Source of the DNA: Pseudomonas sp. Au-Pse12 | GTDB lineage: Bacteria > Pseudomonadota > Gammaproteobacteria > Pseudomonadales > Pseudomonadaceae | Length of the DNA stretch: 64,000 bases | Direction of reading: 5' to 3' | Assembly (NCBI RefSeq): GCF_021341665.1 | Contig: NZ_JAJTTH010000001.1 | Span: 496,001 to 560,000 of the forward strand | In this document: in pieces, positions 44,636 to 53,059 of the stretch | How positions within the stretch are numbered: the stretch's first letter is position 1 | Layout of the letters: the number at the start of each line of letters is the position of its first letter | The notes under the pieces: generated by a model | The model's database searches: none | What the model was told of the DNA's origin: nothing | What the model saw: only the letters and a program-made list of their open reading frames with translations | Translations under genes and position numbers: made by a program

Positions 44636-45148
44636 ATGCTGCCCACCCCCAGCCTGCTGCGCAGCTTTCAAGAGCATTACGACGACCTGCTGAAGTTTCT
44701 CACCCGGCGCATGAGCGATCGCCAGCGGGCGGCGGACGTGGCCCAGGAGACCTACCTCAAGCTGCTCAAGGTCGACCAGCAGACGCTGGAGGTGCATGAC
44801 GATCGCCGCTTCATCTTCCGCGTGGCCGGCAACCTGGCCATCGACACCCTGCGCCGCGAGCAGCGCCTGGCGGCCAACCACAGCGACGGCGAGCAACACA
44901 ACGAAGCGGTGGACCCGGCCCCGGCGCCGGAAACGGTGCTGTTGGCCAAGGAGCGCCTGGCGGTGCTCGACCAGGCCCTGGCGCAGCTGTCGGACAACGC
45001 CCGCCAGGCCTTGCTGCTCAATCGCCTGGAAGGCCTGACCCAGGCGCAGATCGCCGCGCGCCTGGGTGTTTCCGAAAGCATGGTGGCAAAATACATCGGC
45101 CAGGCCCTGCGCCACTGCCGCGACTGGCTGAAGGTCCACCATGAATAA
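44636..45148 (+). CDS. ECF sigma factor, FecI/FpvI-like
   Basis: A 170-aa iron-starvation ECF sigma factor. Region 2 is LLKFLTRRMSDRQRAADVAQ, with the -10 recognition helix in DRRFIFRVAGNLAIDTLRRE; region 4 HTH is LEGLTQAQIAARLGVSESMV. It should direct transcription of the adjacent receptor when its FecR partner releases it. The stop overlaps the fecR-like start by 8 nt (ATGAATAA). MLPTPSLLRSFQEHYDD start chosen on family length (about 165-175). A Fur-box candidate lies upstream. Confidence 0.92.
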   Translation: MLPTPSLLRSFQEHYDDLLKFLTRRMSDRQRAADVAQETYLKLLKVDQQTLEVHDDRRFIFRVAGNLAIDTLRREQRLAANHSDGEQHNEAVDPAPAPETVLLAKERLAVLDQALAQLSDNARQALLLNRLEGLTQAQIAARLGVSESMVAKYIGQALRHCRDWLKVHHE

Positions 45149-46094
45149 CTCCTTGCCGCCTGCTGCCGACGCCATGACCGACCACCCCGAAAACCTTGAA
45201 GACGCCGCCATCGACTGGCTGGTGCTGCTGCATTCCGGCCACGCCACGCCGGCCCAGCGCATGGCGTTCCAGCAATGGCGCCAGCGCAGCCCGGCGCATG
45301 CCGCGGCCGCCGCCGAGGCCCAGCAGTTGTGGGGCGATCTGGGGCACACCGAGGCCGCGCAGCAGCATCAGGCGCCGGTGGCGCTCCGGCCGCGGCGCTT
45401 CTGGCCGGCCCTGGCGGCTTCACTGCTGCTGGCAGTGGGTGCTGGCATCGGTTGGCAGCAGTGGCCGGCCTTGAGCTCGGACTACCACACCGGGGTCGGC
45501 CAGCAACAGCGCCTGACCCTGGCGGATGGCTCCCGGGTCACCCTCAACAGTGGCAGCGCGTTGTCGGTGGCCTATTCGGCGCACGAGCGCCGGGTGATCC
45601 TGCGCGCTGGCGAGGCGCTGTTCGAACCGCTGGCCGACCCGCAGCGGCCGTTCGTGGTCCAGGCCCAGGCCCAGCAACTGCAAAGCGCCGCCAGTGCCTT
45701 CAGCGTGCGCCGTGATGGCGAGCAACTGACGGTGGTGGTGCGCGAGGGCCAGGTGCAGTTCAGCGGCGACCACGCGCCGGTGCTGCTCCAGGCCGACCAG
45801 CGCCTGCAATACCAGCCCGGCCAGCCGCTGCTGGCCCAGCAGAGCGTGGACGCTGCCAGCCTGACCGCCTGGCAGCGCGGCAAGCTGATCTTCAACGGCC
45901 GCCCGCTGGGCGAGGTGATCGCTGAACTGGAGCGCTACCAGCACGGGCGCATCCTGATTTCCGACACTCAATTGGCGGCGCTGGCGATCAGCGGGGTGTT
46001 CGACCTGCACGACCCGCAAGGCTCGCTCAACGCCTTGCAGCAGCGCTATCCGCTGCAAGTGACCTACCTGCCCTGGCTGGCGCTGTTGCACTGA
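45141..46094 (+). CDS. FecR-family anti-sigma factor
   Basis: A 317-aa sigma regulator with the DUF4880 N-terminal domain (AAIDWLVLLHSGHATPAQRMAFQQW), a transmembrane helix near 88-106 (PALAASLLLAVGAGIGW), the FecR domain (TLADGSRVTLNSGSALSVAY) and a C-terminal STN-interacting part ending GSLNALQQRYPLQV. Controls the preceding ECF sigma factor. It overlaps the sigma gene by 8 nt and is followed, after 113 bp, by the cognate receptor, so this is a classical cell-surface-signalling operon. Confidence 0.93.
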   Translation: MNNSLPPAADAMTDHPENLEDAAIDWLVLLHSGHATPAQRMAFQQWRQRSPAHAAAAAEAQQLWGDLGHTEAAQQHQAPVALRPRRFWPALAASLLLAVGAGIGWQQWPALSSDYHTGVGQQQRLTLADGSRVTLNSGSALSVAYSAHERRVILRAGEALFEPLADPQRPFVVQAQAQQLQSAASAFSVRRDGEQLTVVVREGQVQFSGDHAPVLLQADQRLQYQPGQPLLAQQSVDAASLTAWQRGKLIFNGRPLGEVIAELERYQHGRILISDTQLAALAISGVFDLHDPQGSLNALQQRYPLQVTYLPWLALLH

Positions 46095-46154
46095 GGCGAA
46101 TTTTTTTGCCCGACGCACTGCAAGTTCCTTTGCGGGAAATCGTCGTAGTGAGGC

Positions 46155-46173
46155 TGAGAAGAAAATCATTCTC
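46155..46173. promoter_or_regulatory. Candidate Fur box before iutA-like gene
   Basis: TGAGAAGAAAATCATTCTC matches about 12 of 19 Fur consensus positions and has GAGAA/TTCTC ends. It lies in the 113-bp gap between the fecR-like and receptor genes, 35-53 bp before the GTG start. The gene probably also has an ECF-sigma promoter here. Confidence 0.5.
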
Positions 46174-46207
46174 ATTGACGTCATTTCAACCGGCTGGGAA
46201 GGAACAC

Positions 46208-48694
46208 GTGAAAGCAATGTTCAAGCTGTCGACACTGGGGCGCGGTCAACACATCATGCGCCGCACATTACTGGCCCAGGCGCTGTTCGCCGGGGCCTTG
46301 AGCCCGGTCCTGGTGCTGGCCGACGAGGCCGCGACGCTTACGCAGGCCGGCGCTGCCGAGGCGCGCCGGGTCTCGCTGAACCTGCCGGCCCAGCCACTGG
46401 ATCAGGCGCTGACCCGCTTCGCCGACCAGGCCGACGTGCGCCTGCTGTACACCACCAGTGATGTCGCGGGCCTGCAATCCACCGCGCTCAACGGTGAGCT
46501 CACCCTGGCCCAGGCCCTGCACCGCCTGCTGGCCGGCAGCGGCATGAGCTGGTCGTTCAGCGATGGCCGCACGGTGATCCTGCGCCGCGCCGCGGCCCCG
46601 GCCGCAAGCTTCAACCTCAAGCCGACCCAGGTCACCGTGGCGTCGCGCACCAGTGCCGCCATCAGCGAGATCCCCGGCACGGTGTGGGTGGTGGAACAGC
46701 GCCAGCTGCGCGAACAGTTGAGCACCGGGGTCAGCCTCAAGGAAGCCATCGGCAAGCTGGTGCCGGGCCTCGACCTGGCGCCGGAAGGCCGCACCAACTA
46801 TGGCCAGAACATGCGTGGGCGCAACGTCCTGGTGATGATCGACGGGGTCAGCCAGAACAGCTCCCGGGGCCTGTCCCGACAGTTCGACAGCATCTCGCCG
46901 TTCAACGTCGAGCGGGTTGAAGTGCTGTCCGGGGCCAGCGCCATCTACGGCGGCGGCGCCACCGGCGGCATCATCAACATCGTCACCAAGAAAGGCGAGC
47001 CGGGCCCGGCGCGTTTCGAGACCCAGCTGGGCGCCAGCAGCGGCTTCAACAACAGCGACGACCTGACCACCCGCATCGCCCAGTCGGTGAGCGGCGGCAA
47101 CGACGCCATCAGCGGCCGGCTGGCGGTGGCGGGGGAGCAGAACCAGGCGTTCTATGACGGCGCCGGCCAGCAGATCTTCATCGACAACACCCAGACCGAC
47201 CTGCAGTACAACCGCACCCTGGACCTGATGGGCAGCCTGGCCCTGCAGTTCAACGAGGAGCAGAGCCTGGACCTGCTAGCCCAGTACTACGACTCGGGCA
47301 ACCACGGCAGCACCGGGATCTACTTCCCCAACCTCAAGTACAAGGCGCCGTCCAACCTGGAGGATGCCCAGCTGCGCGGCGGCTATTCCACGGACCTGGA
47401 ACCGCGCACCAAGCGCCTGCTGCTCAACGCCAACTACCACCACAGCGACGTGCTGGGCCAGGACTTCTACCTGCAGGCCTCGTACCGCAAGGAAGACGAC
47501 AACTTCTTCCCGTTTCCCTACTACAACAGCGGCAGCCCGGCAGGCTCCAAGGGCGTGTACTTCGCCGCTTCGCAGCAGAACTTCGAGGTCACCAGCCTCA
47601 AGGCGCTGTTCGCCAGGGAGTTTTCCGCGTTCAAGCTGACTTACGGCGTGGACCTGGACCGCGAGCGTTTCAACGCCGAGCAGAGCACCTTCGACCAGGG
47701 CCTCTCCTCGGGCAGCGGCGGCCTCGACCTGGTGACCCAGAGCAAGGCGCCGCGCTATCCCAGCTACCGGGTCGATGGCCTGTCCGGCTACGCCCAGCTG
47801 GACTGGCACGCCACCGACAACCTGACGGTGTCCGGCGGCTACCGGCGCCAGCAGATGGACGTGGATGTCGGCCAGTTCAAGAACGTGCCTGGCGGCAGCA
47901 ACGACTATGCGGTCAACCTCTACAACCTGGGCAGCATCTACGACTTCAAGAACGGCCACCAGTTGTGGGTCAACTACGGCGAGGGCTTCGATCTGCCGGA
48001 CCCGGCCAAGTTCTACGGCAAGCCGGGGCTGAGCGTCGACGACAACCCCCTGGCCGGGATCAAGAGCCGCCAGGTGGAAACCGGCTGGCGTTTTTCTGAC
48101 AGCGACTGGGATGCCCAGGCGGCGCTGTACTACATCTGGTCGGACAAGGTGATCACCACCGACCAGGCCACCCTGACCATCGATGTCAAGGACCAGAAGA
48201 GCCGCGACTACGGCTTCGAGAGCGCCCTGACCCGGCATTTGCAGAACGGCTGGGAGCTGGGTGGCACCCTGCACGCGGTGCGTTCCGAGGAGGAGGGCAA
48301 GAACGGCGGCTGGAAAAAGCGTGATGCACGTTATGCATCCCTGTCCAAACTCACGGCCTTCGTCGGCTGGAAGGATGACAGCAGCAGCGTGCGCCTGCAG
48401 GGCAACCACGCCTTCAACCTCAAGGACGACGCGGTCAAGCAGGTCGACGCCACCCACAGCATCGATGCGCCCAACACCATCGACGGCTACACCACCTTCG
48501 ACCTGCTGGGCAGCCACGACACGGCGTTCGGCACCTTCAGCGGTGGCATCCAGAACCTTCTGGACAAGCAGTACAGCACCGTCTGGGGCCAGCGCGCCAA
48601 GCTGTTCTATTCACCGACCTACGGCCCGGATTACCTCTACGACTACCAGGGCCGTGGCCGCACCTACACCCTGACCTGGACCATGGCCTACTGA
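46208..48694 (+). CDS. iutA: IutA/ChtA-like ferric siderophore receptor with STN signalling domain
   Basis: An 828-aa TonB-dependent receptor. After the signal peptide there is an STN domain (about residues 55-125: LPAQPLDQALTRFADQADVR) that signals to FecR, then plug and barrel. The plug and barrel closely resemble E. coli IutA: GRTNYGQNMRGRNVLVMIDG, SRQFDSISPFNVERVEV, IYGGGATGGIINIVTKKG, VWGQRAKLFYSPTYGP and GRGRTYTL. Ligand is therefore probably aerobactin or a related citrate-hydroxamate, as for P. aeruginosa ChtA. GTG at 46208 follows AAGGAA; the ATG 3 codons on is possible. No aerobactin synthesis genes are nearby, so it should use foreign siderophore. Confidence 0.88.
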   Translation: MKAMFKLSTLGRGQHIMRRTLLAQALFAGALSPVLVLADEAATLTQAGAAEARRVSLNLPAQPLDQALTRFADQADVRLLYTTSDVAGLQSTALNGELTLAQALHRLLAGSGMSWSFSDGRTVILRRAAAPAASFNLKPTQVTVASRTSAAISEIPGTVWVVEQRQLREQLSTGVSLKEAIGKLVPGLDLAPEGRTNYGQNMRGRNVLVMIDGVSQNSSRGLSRQFDSISPFNVERVEVLSGASAIYGGGATGGIINIVTKKGEPGPARFETQLGASSGFNNSDDLTTRIAQSVSGGNDAISGRLAVAGEQNQAFYDGAGQQIFIDNTQTDLQYNRTLDLMGSLALQFNEEQSLDLLAQYYDSGNHGSTGIYFPNLKYKAPSNLEDAQLRGGYSTDLEPRTKRLLLNANYHHSDVLGQDFYLQASYRKEDDNFFPFPYYNSGSPAGSKGVYFAASQQNFEVTSLKALFAREFSAFKLTYGVDLDRERFNAEQSTFDQGLSSGSGGLDLVTQSKAPRYPSYRVDGLSGYAQLDWHATDNLTVSGGYRRQQMDVDVGQFKNVPGGSNDYAVNLYNLGSIYDFKNGHQLWVNYGEGFDLPDPAKFYGKPGLSVDDNPLAGIKSRQVETGWRFSDSDWDAQAALYYIWSDKVITTDQATLTIDVKDQKSRDYGFESALTRHLQNGWELGGTLHAVRSEEEGKNGGWKKRDARYASLSKLTAFVGWKDDSSSVRLQGNHAFNLKDDAVKQVDATHSIDAPNTIDGYTTFDLLGSHDTAFGTFSGGIQNLLDKQYSTVWGQRAKLFYSPTYGPDYLYDYQGRGRTYTLTWTMAY

Positions 48695-48700
48695 CGCTCC

Positions 48701-48754
48701 TGCAGCCGCTGCCGAGCCCCTGCGGGCCGTTCGCAGCCTGCGACAGCGGCTACA
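48701..48754. repeat. REP element
   Basis: TGCAGCCGCTG at 48701 and CAGCGGCTACA at 48744 form the inverted arms of a Pseudomonas REP palindrome with an internal TGCGGGCC..CGCAGCC part. It follows the receptor gene; a similar element lies at 49942-49983. Confidence 0.75.
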
Positions 48755-48773
48755 CAATCCCCCGCCTGCACTC

Positions 48774-48802
48774 AGCCTCCTGACAGAAACTGTCAGGAGG
48801 CT
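48774..48802. promoter_or_regulatory. 13-bp perfect stem with AAA loop before the YafY gene, candidate operator
   Basis: AGCCTCCTGACAG-AAA-CTGTCAGGAGGCT is a perfect 13-bp inverted repeat 41-69 bp upstream of the GTG start. No T-run follows, so a transcription terminator for the receptor is possible but less likely; a regulatory operator is favoured. TGACAGGAAATGACG, a partial copy, occurs before the downstream NTF2-like gene. Confidence 0.55.
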
Positions 48803-48842
48803 CTGGTAATCTGCGCCGGTGTTTTTTCCGGAGTGCACCTGC

Positions 48843-49559
48843 GTGTCGCGAGCCAGTCGTTTACTCACCTTGTTGCAGATGCTGCGGGGCAAGAGCCGTC
48901 CCGTCACCGCGGCCAGCCTGGCGGCGGAGCTGGAGGTGTCCGAGCGCACCCTGTACCGCGATATCGCCGAACTGACGTCCCTCGGTGCGCCGATCTACGG
49001 CGAGGCCGGCATCGGCTACGTGTTGCGCAGTGGGCTGTTCCTGCCGCCGTTGATGCTCAATGCCGATGAAACCGAGGCCGTGGTGCTGGGCCTGCGTTAC
49101 GTTGATCAGCGCGGCGACGAGGTGCTGAGCAAGGTCGCCGCCGACGCCATGGCCAAGATCGCCGCGGTGCTGGCCCCGGCGGCCCAGGATGCCTTGCGCA
49201 ACCCGACCCTGCTGCCGGGCCCGGCGGGCTGGGGCTTTCCGGACAACCCGGTGTCGCTGAACGTGTTCCGCCAGGCGATCCGCCATCAGGCCAAGCTGTT
49301 GATCGACTATGCCGACGTCAACCGCACCCCCAGCCAGCGGCTGATCTGGCCCCTGGCCCTGGGCTTTCTCAACGAGGCCCGGGTGATCGTGGCCTGGTGT
49401 GAACTGCGCGAGGATTACCGGACCTTTCGCACCGACCGCATTGCCGCCGCCCAGGAGCAGGGCGAGCTGTATCCGGGGCGGCGCAGCGACTGGTTGCGAG
49501 CCTGGCGCAAACGCCTGCAGAGCGATGAGCAGGGCCGATTCACTGCTGACAGGAAATGA
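48843..49559 (+). CDS. YafY family transcriptional regulator (HTH_11 + WYL)
   Basis: A 238-aa regulator. Residues about 1-60 form an HTH_11 DNA-binding domain (SRLLTLLQMLRGKSRPVTAAS, SERTLYRDIAELTSLG), followed by the WYL effector domain (about 130-215, HQAKLLIDYADVNRTPSQRLI, VAWCELREDYRTFR). WYL domains bind nucleotides or other ligands. GTG at 48843 is preceded by GGAG. It is followed by a small NTF2-like gene in the same direction (52-bp gap), its likely target, and preceded by a perfect inverted repeat. Confidence 0.9.
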   Translation: MSRASRLLTLLQMLRGKSRPVTAASLAAELEVSERTLYRDIAELTSLGAPIYGEAGIGYVLRSGLFLPPLMLNADETEAVVLGLRYVDQRGDEVLSKVAADAMAKIAAVLAPAAQDALRNPTLLPGPAGWGFPDNPVSLNVFRQAIRHQAKLLIDYADVNRTPSQRLIWPLALGFLNEARVIVAWCELREDYRTFRTDRIAAAQEQGELYPGRRSDWLRAWRKRLQSDEQGRFTADRK

Positions 49560-49611
49560 CGCAAGGGGGCTTTAGCATGGCTCCCTCATTCAACAGCAAG
49601 GAGCTTTTGTC

Positions 49612-49941
49612 ATGTCGGCCACCGACCCTTCCCTGGCCCCGGCCATCGTTGCGTATGTCACCGCGGTCAACAGCGGCGACAGCACCGTGGTGGCGTCGAT
49701 CTTCGCTGCCCGGGCCCAGGTCTTCGATGAGCGTGAGCACTGCGTGGGGCCCCAGCAGATTGCCCGCTGGATGGGCGCAGGCGCGCGCCGCCTGGAAGTC
49801 CTCGGGGTGCAGCAGCGGACCGGCAAGATCTTGCTGGACAGCCGGGTGTGCGGTGATTTTCCCGGCAGCCCCCAGGCCTTGCGCCACACCTTCCGTCTGG
49901 ACGACCAGGGCCGGATCGAGCGCCTGGACATCTCGCGCTGA
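49612..49941 (+). CDS. NTF2-like (SnoaL) domain protein, 109 aa
   Basis: A 109-aa NTF2-like protein (AIVAYVTAVNSGDSTVVASI, VVASIFAARAQVFDEREHCVG, then beta strands to RIERLDISR). No catalytic residues can be assigned; such small SnoaL-fold proteins are often hydratases or isomerases, or non-enzymatic ligand carriers. ATG follows AAGGAG by 8 nt. It lies behind the YafY regulator and is followed immediately by a REP element, so it is likely the target of that regulator. Confidence 0.8.
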   Translation: MSATDPSLAPAIVAYVTAVNSGDSTVVASIFAARAQVFDEREHCVGPQQIARWMGAGARRLEVLGVQQRTGKILLDSRVCGDFPGSPQALRHTFRLDDQGRIERLDISR

Positions 49942-49983
49942 TGTAGCCGCTTGCGCAGGCCCGCAGCCTCGGCAGCGGCCACA
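49942..49983. repeat. REP element
   Basis: TGTAGCCGCT (49942-49951) and AGCGGCCACA (49974-49983) are inverted arms of a REP of the same type as at 48701. It begins directly after the stop codon of the NTF2-like gene. Confidence 0.7.
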
Positions 49984-50045
49984 CATCAGGCCGGGAGCCG
50001 CTCGTGGTGGCATACTGCGGCTCTTTGCCAGGAGGCCAGCGGCCC

Positions 50046-51173
50046 ATGCCATTCGATTCCCCCATGAGTGCTTATCGACAGGCCCTTGAGCAGGACGGCT
50101 TTGTCGCCGATGCCGCCCAGGCGCGGGCGGTGCAGGCTTTGCAGCAATGCCATGAAGCGCTGCATCAAGGGCGCAGGCACGTCTCAGGGGTGTATCTGTG
50201 GGGGGCGGTAGGCCGGGGCAAGACGTGGCTGATGGACCAGTTCTACCAGAGCCTGCGGGTGCCGGCGCGGCGCCAGCACTTTCACCATTTCATGGGCTGG
50301 GTGCATCAGCGCTCGTTCCAATTGACTGGTATCGCCGACCCGTTGCAGGCCCTGGCCCGAGAGCTTGCCGAAGAGGTGCGGGTGCTGTGTTTCGACGAGT
50401 TGTTCGTCAATGACATCGGCGATGCGATCATTCTCGGGCGCCTGTTCCAGGTGATGTTCGACCAGGGCGTGGTGCTGGTCTGCACCTCCAACCAGCCCCC
50501 CGAGCAGTTGTATGCCGACGGCTTCAACCGCGAGCGCTTCGTTCCAGCCATCAGCGCCATTCGCCAGCACATGCAGGTGCTGGCGGTGGACGGCGAGCAG
50601 GACCATCGGCTGCACCCGGGCGCCGCTGAACAACGCTACTGGCTCGCCGCCGCCGGGCAGCCCAGCGCCCTGGAGCCGGTGTTCGAGCGCTTGAGCGCGG
50701 GGCAAGCGGTGTCCACTGAAGCGCTGCTGCTCGGCTACCGGCCGGTAACCGTGGTCAAGGTCGCCCAGAAGGTGATCTGGTGTCGCTTCCCGGAGCTCTG
50801 CGAGCAGCCGTTTTCAGCGATGGACTTCATGGCCCTGTGCGACCGCTTTCAGGCCATTCTGCTGAGCCAGGTGCCCAACCTCAGTGCTTGCCAACGCCCC
50901 GGTCGCATTGCCCGGGGCACCGAGGATGGCGCCGAACGCGTGGCGGCGGGTGACCGCGAGTTGCCGCAACTGTCGGTGCATGACGACGCGGTGCGGCGCT
51001 TCATCGCCCTGGTGGACGAGTGCTATGACCGCAAGGTGCCGTTGTATCTGGAAGCCCAGGTGCCCATGGAGCAGCTCTACACCGAGGGCTATCTGGAGTT
51101 CGCCTTCCGCCGCACCCTCAGCCGCCTGCGGGAAATGCAGTTGCAACGGTTTGCCAGCGCGCCGCAGGCGTGA
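50046..51173 (+). CDS. zapE: ZapE/AFG1-family ATPase
   Basis: A 375-aa AFG1-like AAA ATPase. Walker A is GAVGRGKTWLMDQF, Walker B is VRVLCFDELFVND, and a sensor region is VVLVCTSNQPPEQLY. ZapE in E. coli acts on the Z-ring during stress. Pseudomonas also carries a zapE beside the petABC genes (from family knowledge), so this is probably a second paralogue; role here unknown. The upstream AGGAGG lies at about 10 nt from ATG 50046; an internal Met (50064) is an alternative. Confidence 0.8.
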   Translation: MPFDSPMSAYRQALEQDGFVADAAQARAVQALQQCHEALHQGRRHVSGVYLWGAVGRGKTWLMDQFYQSLRVPARRQHFHHFMGWVHQRSFQLTGIADPLQALARELAEEVRVLCFDELFVNDIGDAIILGRLFQVMFDQGVVLVCTSNQPPEQLYADGFNRERFVPAISAIRQHMQVLAVDGEQDHRLHPGAAEQRYWLAAAGQPSALEPVFERLSAGQAVSTEALLLGYRPVTVVKVAQKVIWCRFPELCEQPFSAMDFMALCDRFQAILLSQVPNLSACQRPGRIARGTEDGAERVAAGDRELPQLSVHDDAVRRFIALVDECYDRKVPLYLEAQVPMEQLYTEGYLEFAFRRTLSRLREMQLQRFASAPQA

Positions 51174-51190
51174 AGGGAAGCATTTCAGGC

Positions 51191-51214
51191 TGTGTAGGAG
51201 CCTGCTCGAGGCAT
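51191..51214. repeat. Single REP-like sequence
   Basis: TGTGTAGGAGCCTGCTCGAG resembles the start of a Pseudomonas REP (TGTAGGAGC..GGCTTGCC type) with GAGC/GCTC arms. It lies 18 bp after the ZapE-type gene. Confidence 0.55.
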
Positions 51215-51329
51215 AGAGTTTTCGCAGCTCAGGGGCTTAAAAATCTTCGTTCGGTCAAAAACCTCAGCCTACAATCGAGGCTGTCTGAGCCGTGAGCGCT
51301 CACTTTCAACGTGTTGATCGAGGATGAAC

Positions 51330-51821
51330 ATGGACGTTGCCGATGTCGTGGTGCTGCAAGCCAGTTTCAGCAACCCGGTGCATGCCGAAGCCATAGGCGT
51401 GTTGCTCAACCACTATGCCGAGGACGTGATGGGGGGAGGCCAGTCCCTGGATGCGGACCGGCTTCGGCAGTTGCCGGAGGAACTGGCCAAGCGGCCCCAG
51501 GCGTTCAGTGTGCTGGCCTTTGCCGGCGGCCAGCCGGTGGGCCTGGTGAACTGCTTCGAGGGCTTCTCGACCTTTGCCTGCCGCCCGCTGGTGAATGTGC
51601 ATGACGTGGTGGTGCTCGACAGCTACCGCGGGCAGGGCCTGAGCAAGCGCATGCTGCAGAAGGTCGAGGATATCGCCCGGCAACGCGGCTGCTGCAAGAT
51701 CACCCTGGAAGTACTGGAGGGCAATGCCCAGGCTCAGGCGGCCTATCAGGCCTGCGGTTTCGCCCATGCCATGCTCGACCCGGCCCAGGGGCGCATGCTG
51801 TTCTGGAGCAAAGCCTTGTAA
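51330..51821 (+). CDS. GNAT N-acetyltransferase
   Basis: A 163-aa acetyltransferase: VVLQASFSNPVHAEAIGVLL at the start, VLDSYRGQGLSKRMLQKVED as the acetyl-CoA binding A motif (RGQGLS) and CKITLEVLEGNAQAQAAYQACGF as motif B. GAGG stands 6 nt before ATG 51330, favoured over the ATG two codons upstream. Substrate unknown. Its TAA overlaps the chrA start (TAATG). Confidence 0.87.
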   Translation: MDVADVVVLQASFSNPVHAEAIGVLLNHYAEDVMGGGQSLDADRLRQLPEELAKRPQAFSVLAFAGGQPVGLVNCFEGFSTFACRPLVNVHDVVVLDSYRGQGLSKRMLQKVEDIARQRGCCKITLEVLEGNAQAQAAYQACGFAHAMLDPAQGRMLFWSKAL

Positions 51822-53008
51822 TGCACGACCTCAAGCCCACGGTGCAGCCCCCGGTAGAGACGCTCTGGGGGATCTTCCTGGTGTTTCTGCGCCTGGGCTT
51901 GAGCTCGTTCGGCGGGCCGCTGGCGCACCTGGGCTACTTTCGCCAGGAGTTCGTCCAGCGCCGGCGCTGGCTGGGGGAGCACGCTTATGCCGAGCTGGTG
52001 GCCCTGTGTCAGTTTCTTCCCGGGCCGGCCAGCAGTCAGGTGGGCATGGCCTTGGGGCTGTCTCGCCGCGGAGTGCCCGGCGCCCTGTGTGCCTGGGCCG
52101 GTTTTACCCTGCCTTCAGCCCTGGCCCTGACGCTGCTGGCCCTGGGCCTGGGCGCCGGGGTTCCGGCCGGGGTGCTCAAGGGCCTGCAACTGGTGGCTGT
52201 GGCGGTGGTGGCACACGCCTTGTGGGGCATGGCCCGCAGCCTGTGTCGGGGGCCCTTGCGGATGAGCATCGCGTTGCTGGCGGCGCTGCTGGTGCTGCGC
52301 TGGCCGGGCCTGGCGGCGCAGTTGCTGGTGATGCTACTGGCGGCCCTGGTGGGCCGGGGCTTGATCAAGCCGGTGTTCCAGGCGCAGGTCGACGCTTACG
52401 CCGCAGGCTCCAGCCGCCGCCTCGGGCTTTTCTGCCTGGGGCTGGCGTTGTTGCTACTGCTGCTGTTGCCGGGGCTGGCAATGCTTTGGCCAAGCCGCCT
52501 GCTGAGCCTGTTCGACGGTTTCTACCGGGTCGGCGCCCTGGTGTTCGGCGGCGGCCACGTGGTGTTGCCGCTGTTGCAGGCACAGGTGGTGGAGCCCGGC
52601 TGGATCAGCAGCCAACTGTTTCTTGCCGGTTATGCCAGTGCCCAGGCCATGCCCGGCCCACTGTTCAGCGTCGCGGCTTTTCTTGGCGCGGCCATCGACG
52701 GCTGGAGCGGGGCAGTGGTGTGCCTGCTGGCGATCTTCCTGCCAGGGCTGTTGCTGGTGATCGGCGTGGTGCCTTTCTGGCAACGGTTGCGCCACCGCCA
52801 GGGGATCCAGGCCGCATTGGCCGGGGTCAACGCGGCGGTGGTGGGCCTGCTGGCGGCGGCGTTGTATCAACCCTTGTGGAGCAGCAGCGTGACCGGCCCG
52901 CTGCCATTGGCGGCGGTGCTGGTGGCGCTGGCGCTGTTGTCCAGCGGCCGGGTGCCGCCCTGGGCGCTGGTGCTGGCAGGGGGCGCGGTGGGTGCCTGGT
53001 TGTTCTAG
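51821..53008 (+). CDS. chrA: Chromate transporter ChrA
   Basis: A 395-aa membrane exporter of chromate (CHR family, LCHR type with two homologous halves). The N-terminal half has FLRLGLSSFGGPLAHLGYF and the C-terminal half the corresponding FYRVGALVFGGGHVVLPLL and GYASAQAMPGPLFSVAAFLG, the internal repeats expected for a ChrA bundle. About 10-12 transmembrane helices are visible. Its start overlaps the GNAT stop (TAATG), so it is translationally coupled. Confers chromate resistance if active. Confidence 0.93.
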   Translation: MHDLKPTVQPPVETLWGIFLVFLRLGLSSFGGPLAHLGYFRQEFVQRRRWLGEHAYAELVALCQFLPGPASSQVGMALGLSRRGVPGALCAWAGFTLPSALALTLLALGLGAGVPAGVLKGLQLVAVAVVAHALWGMARSLCRGPLRMSIALLAALLVLRWPGLAAQLLVMLLAALVGRGLIKPVFQAQVDAYAAGSSRRLGLFCLGLALLLLLLLPGLAMLWPSRLLSLFDGFYRVGALVFGGGHVVLPLLQAQVVEPGWISSQLFLAGYASAQAMPGPLFSVAAFLGAAIDGWSGAVVCLLAIFLPGLLLVIGVVPFWQRLRHRQGIQAALAGVNAAVVGLLAAALYQPLWSSSVTGPLPLAAVLVALALLSSGRVPPWALVLAGGAVGAWLF

Positions 53009-53059
53009 GCGCTGGCGTGGCCTGGCTTGGCAGCGCACAGGGGTAGCCACTGGCCGCCA

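Noticed and set aside
48774..48802. Reading the 13-bp stem as an ordinary terminator of iutA
   Set aside because: It has no T-run on either side and lies 80 bp after the stop, beyond a REP element; an operator near the YafY start is a better fit, though termination is not excluded.
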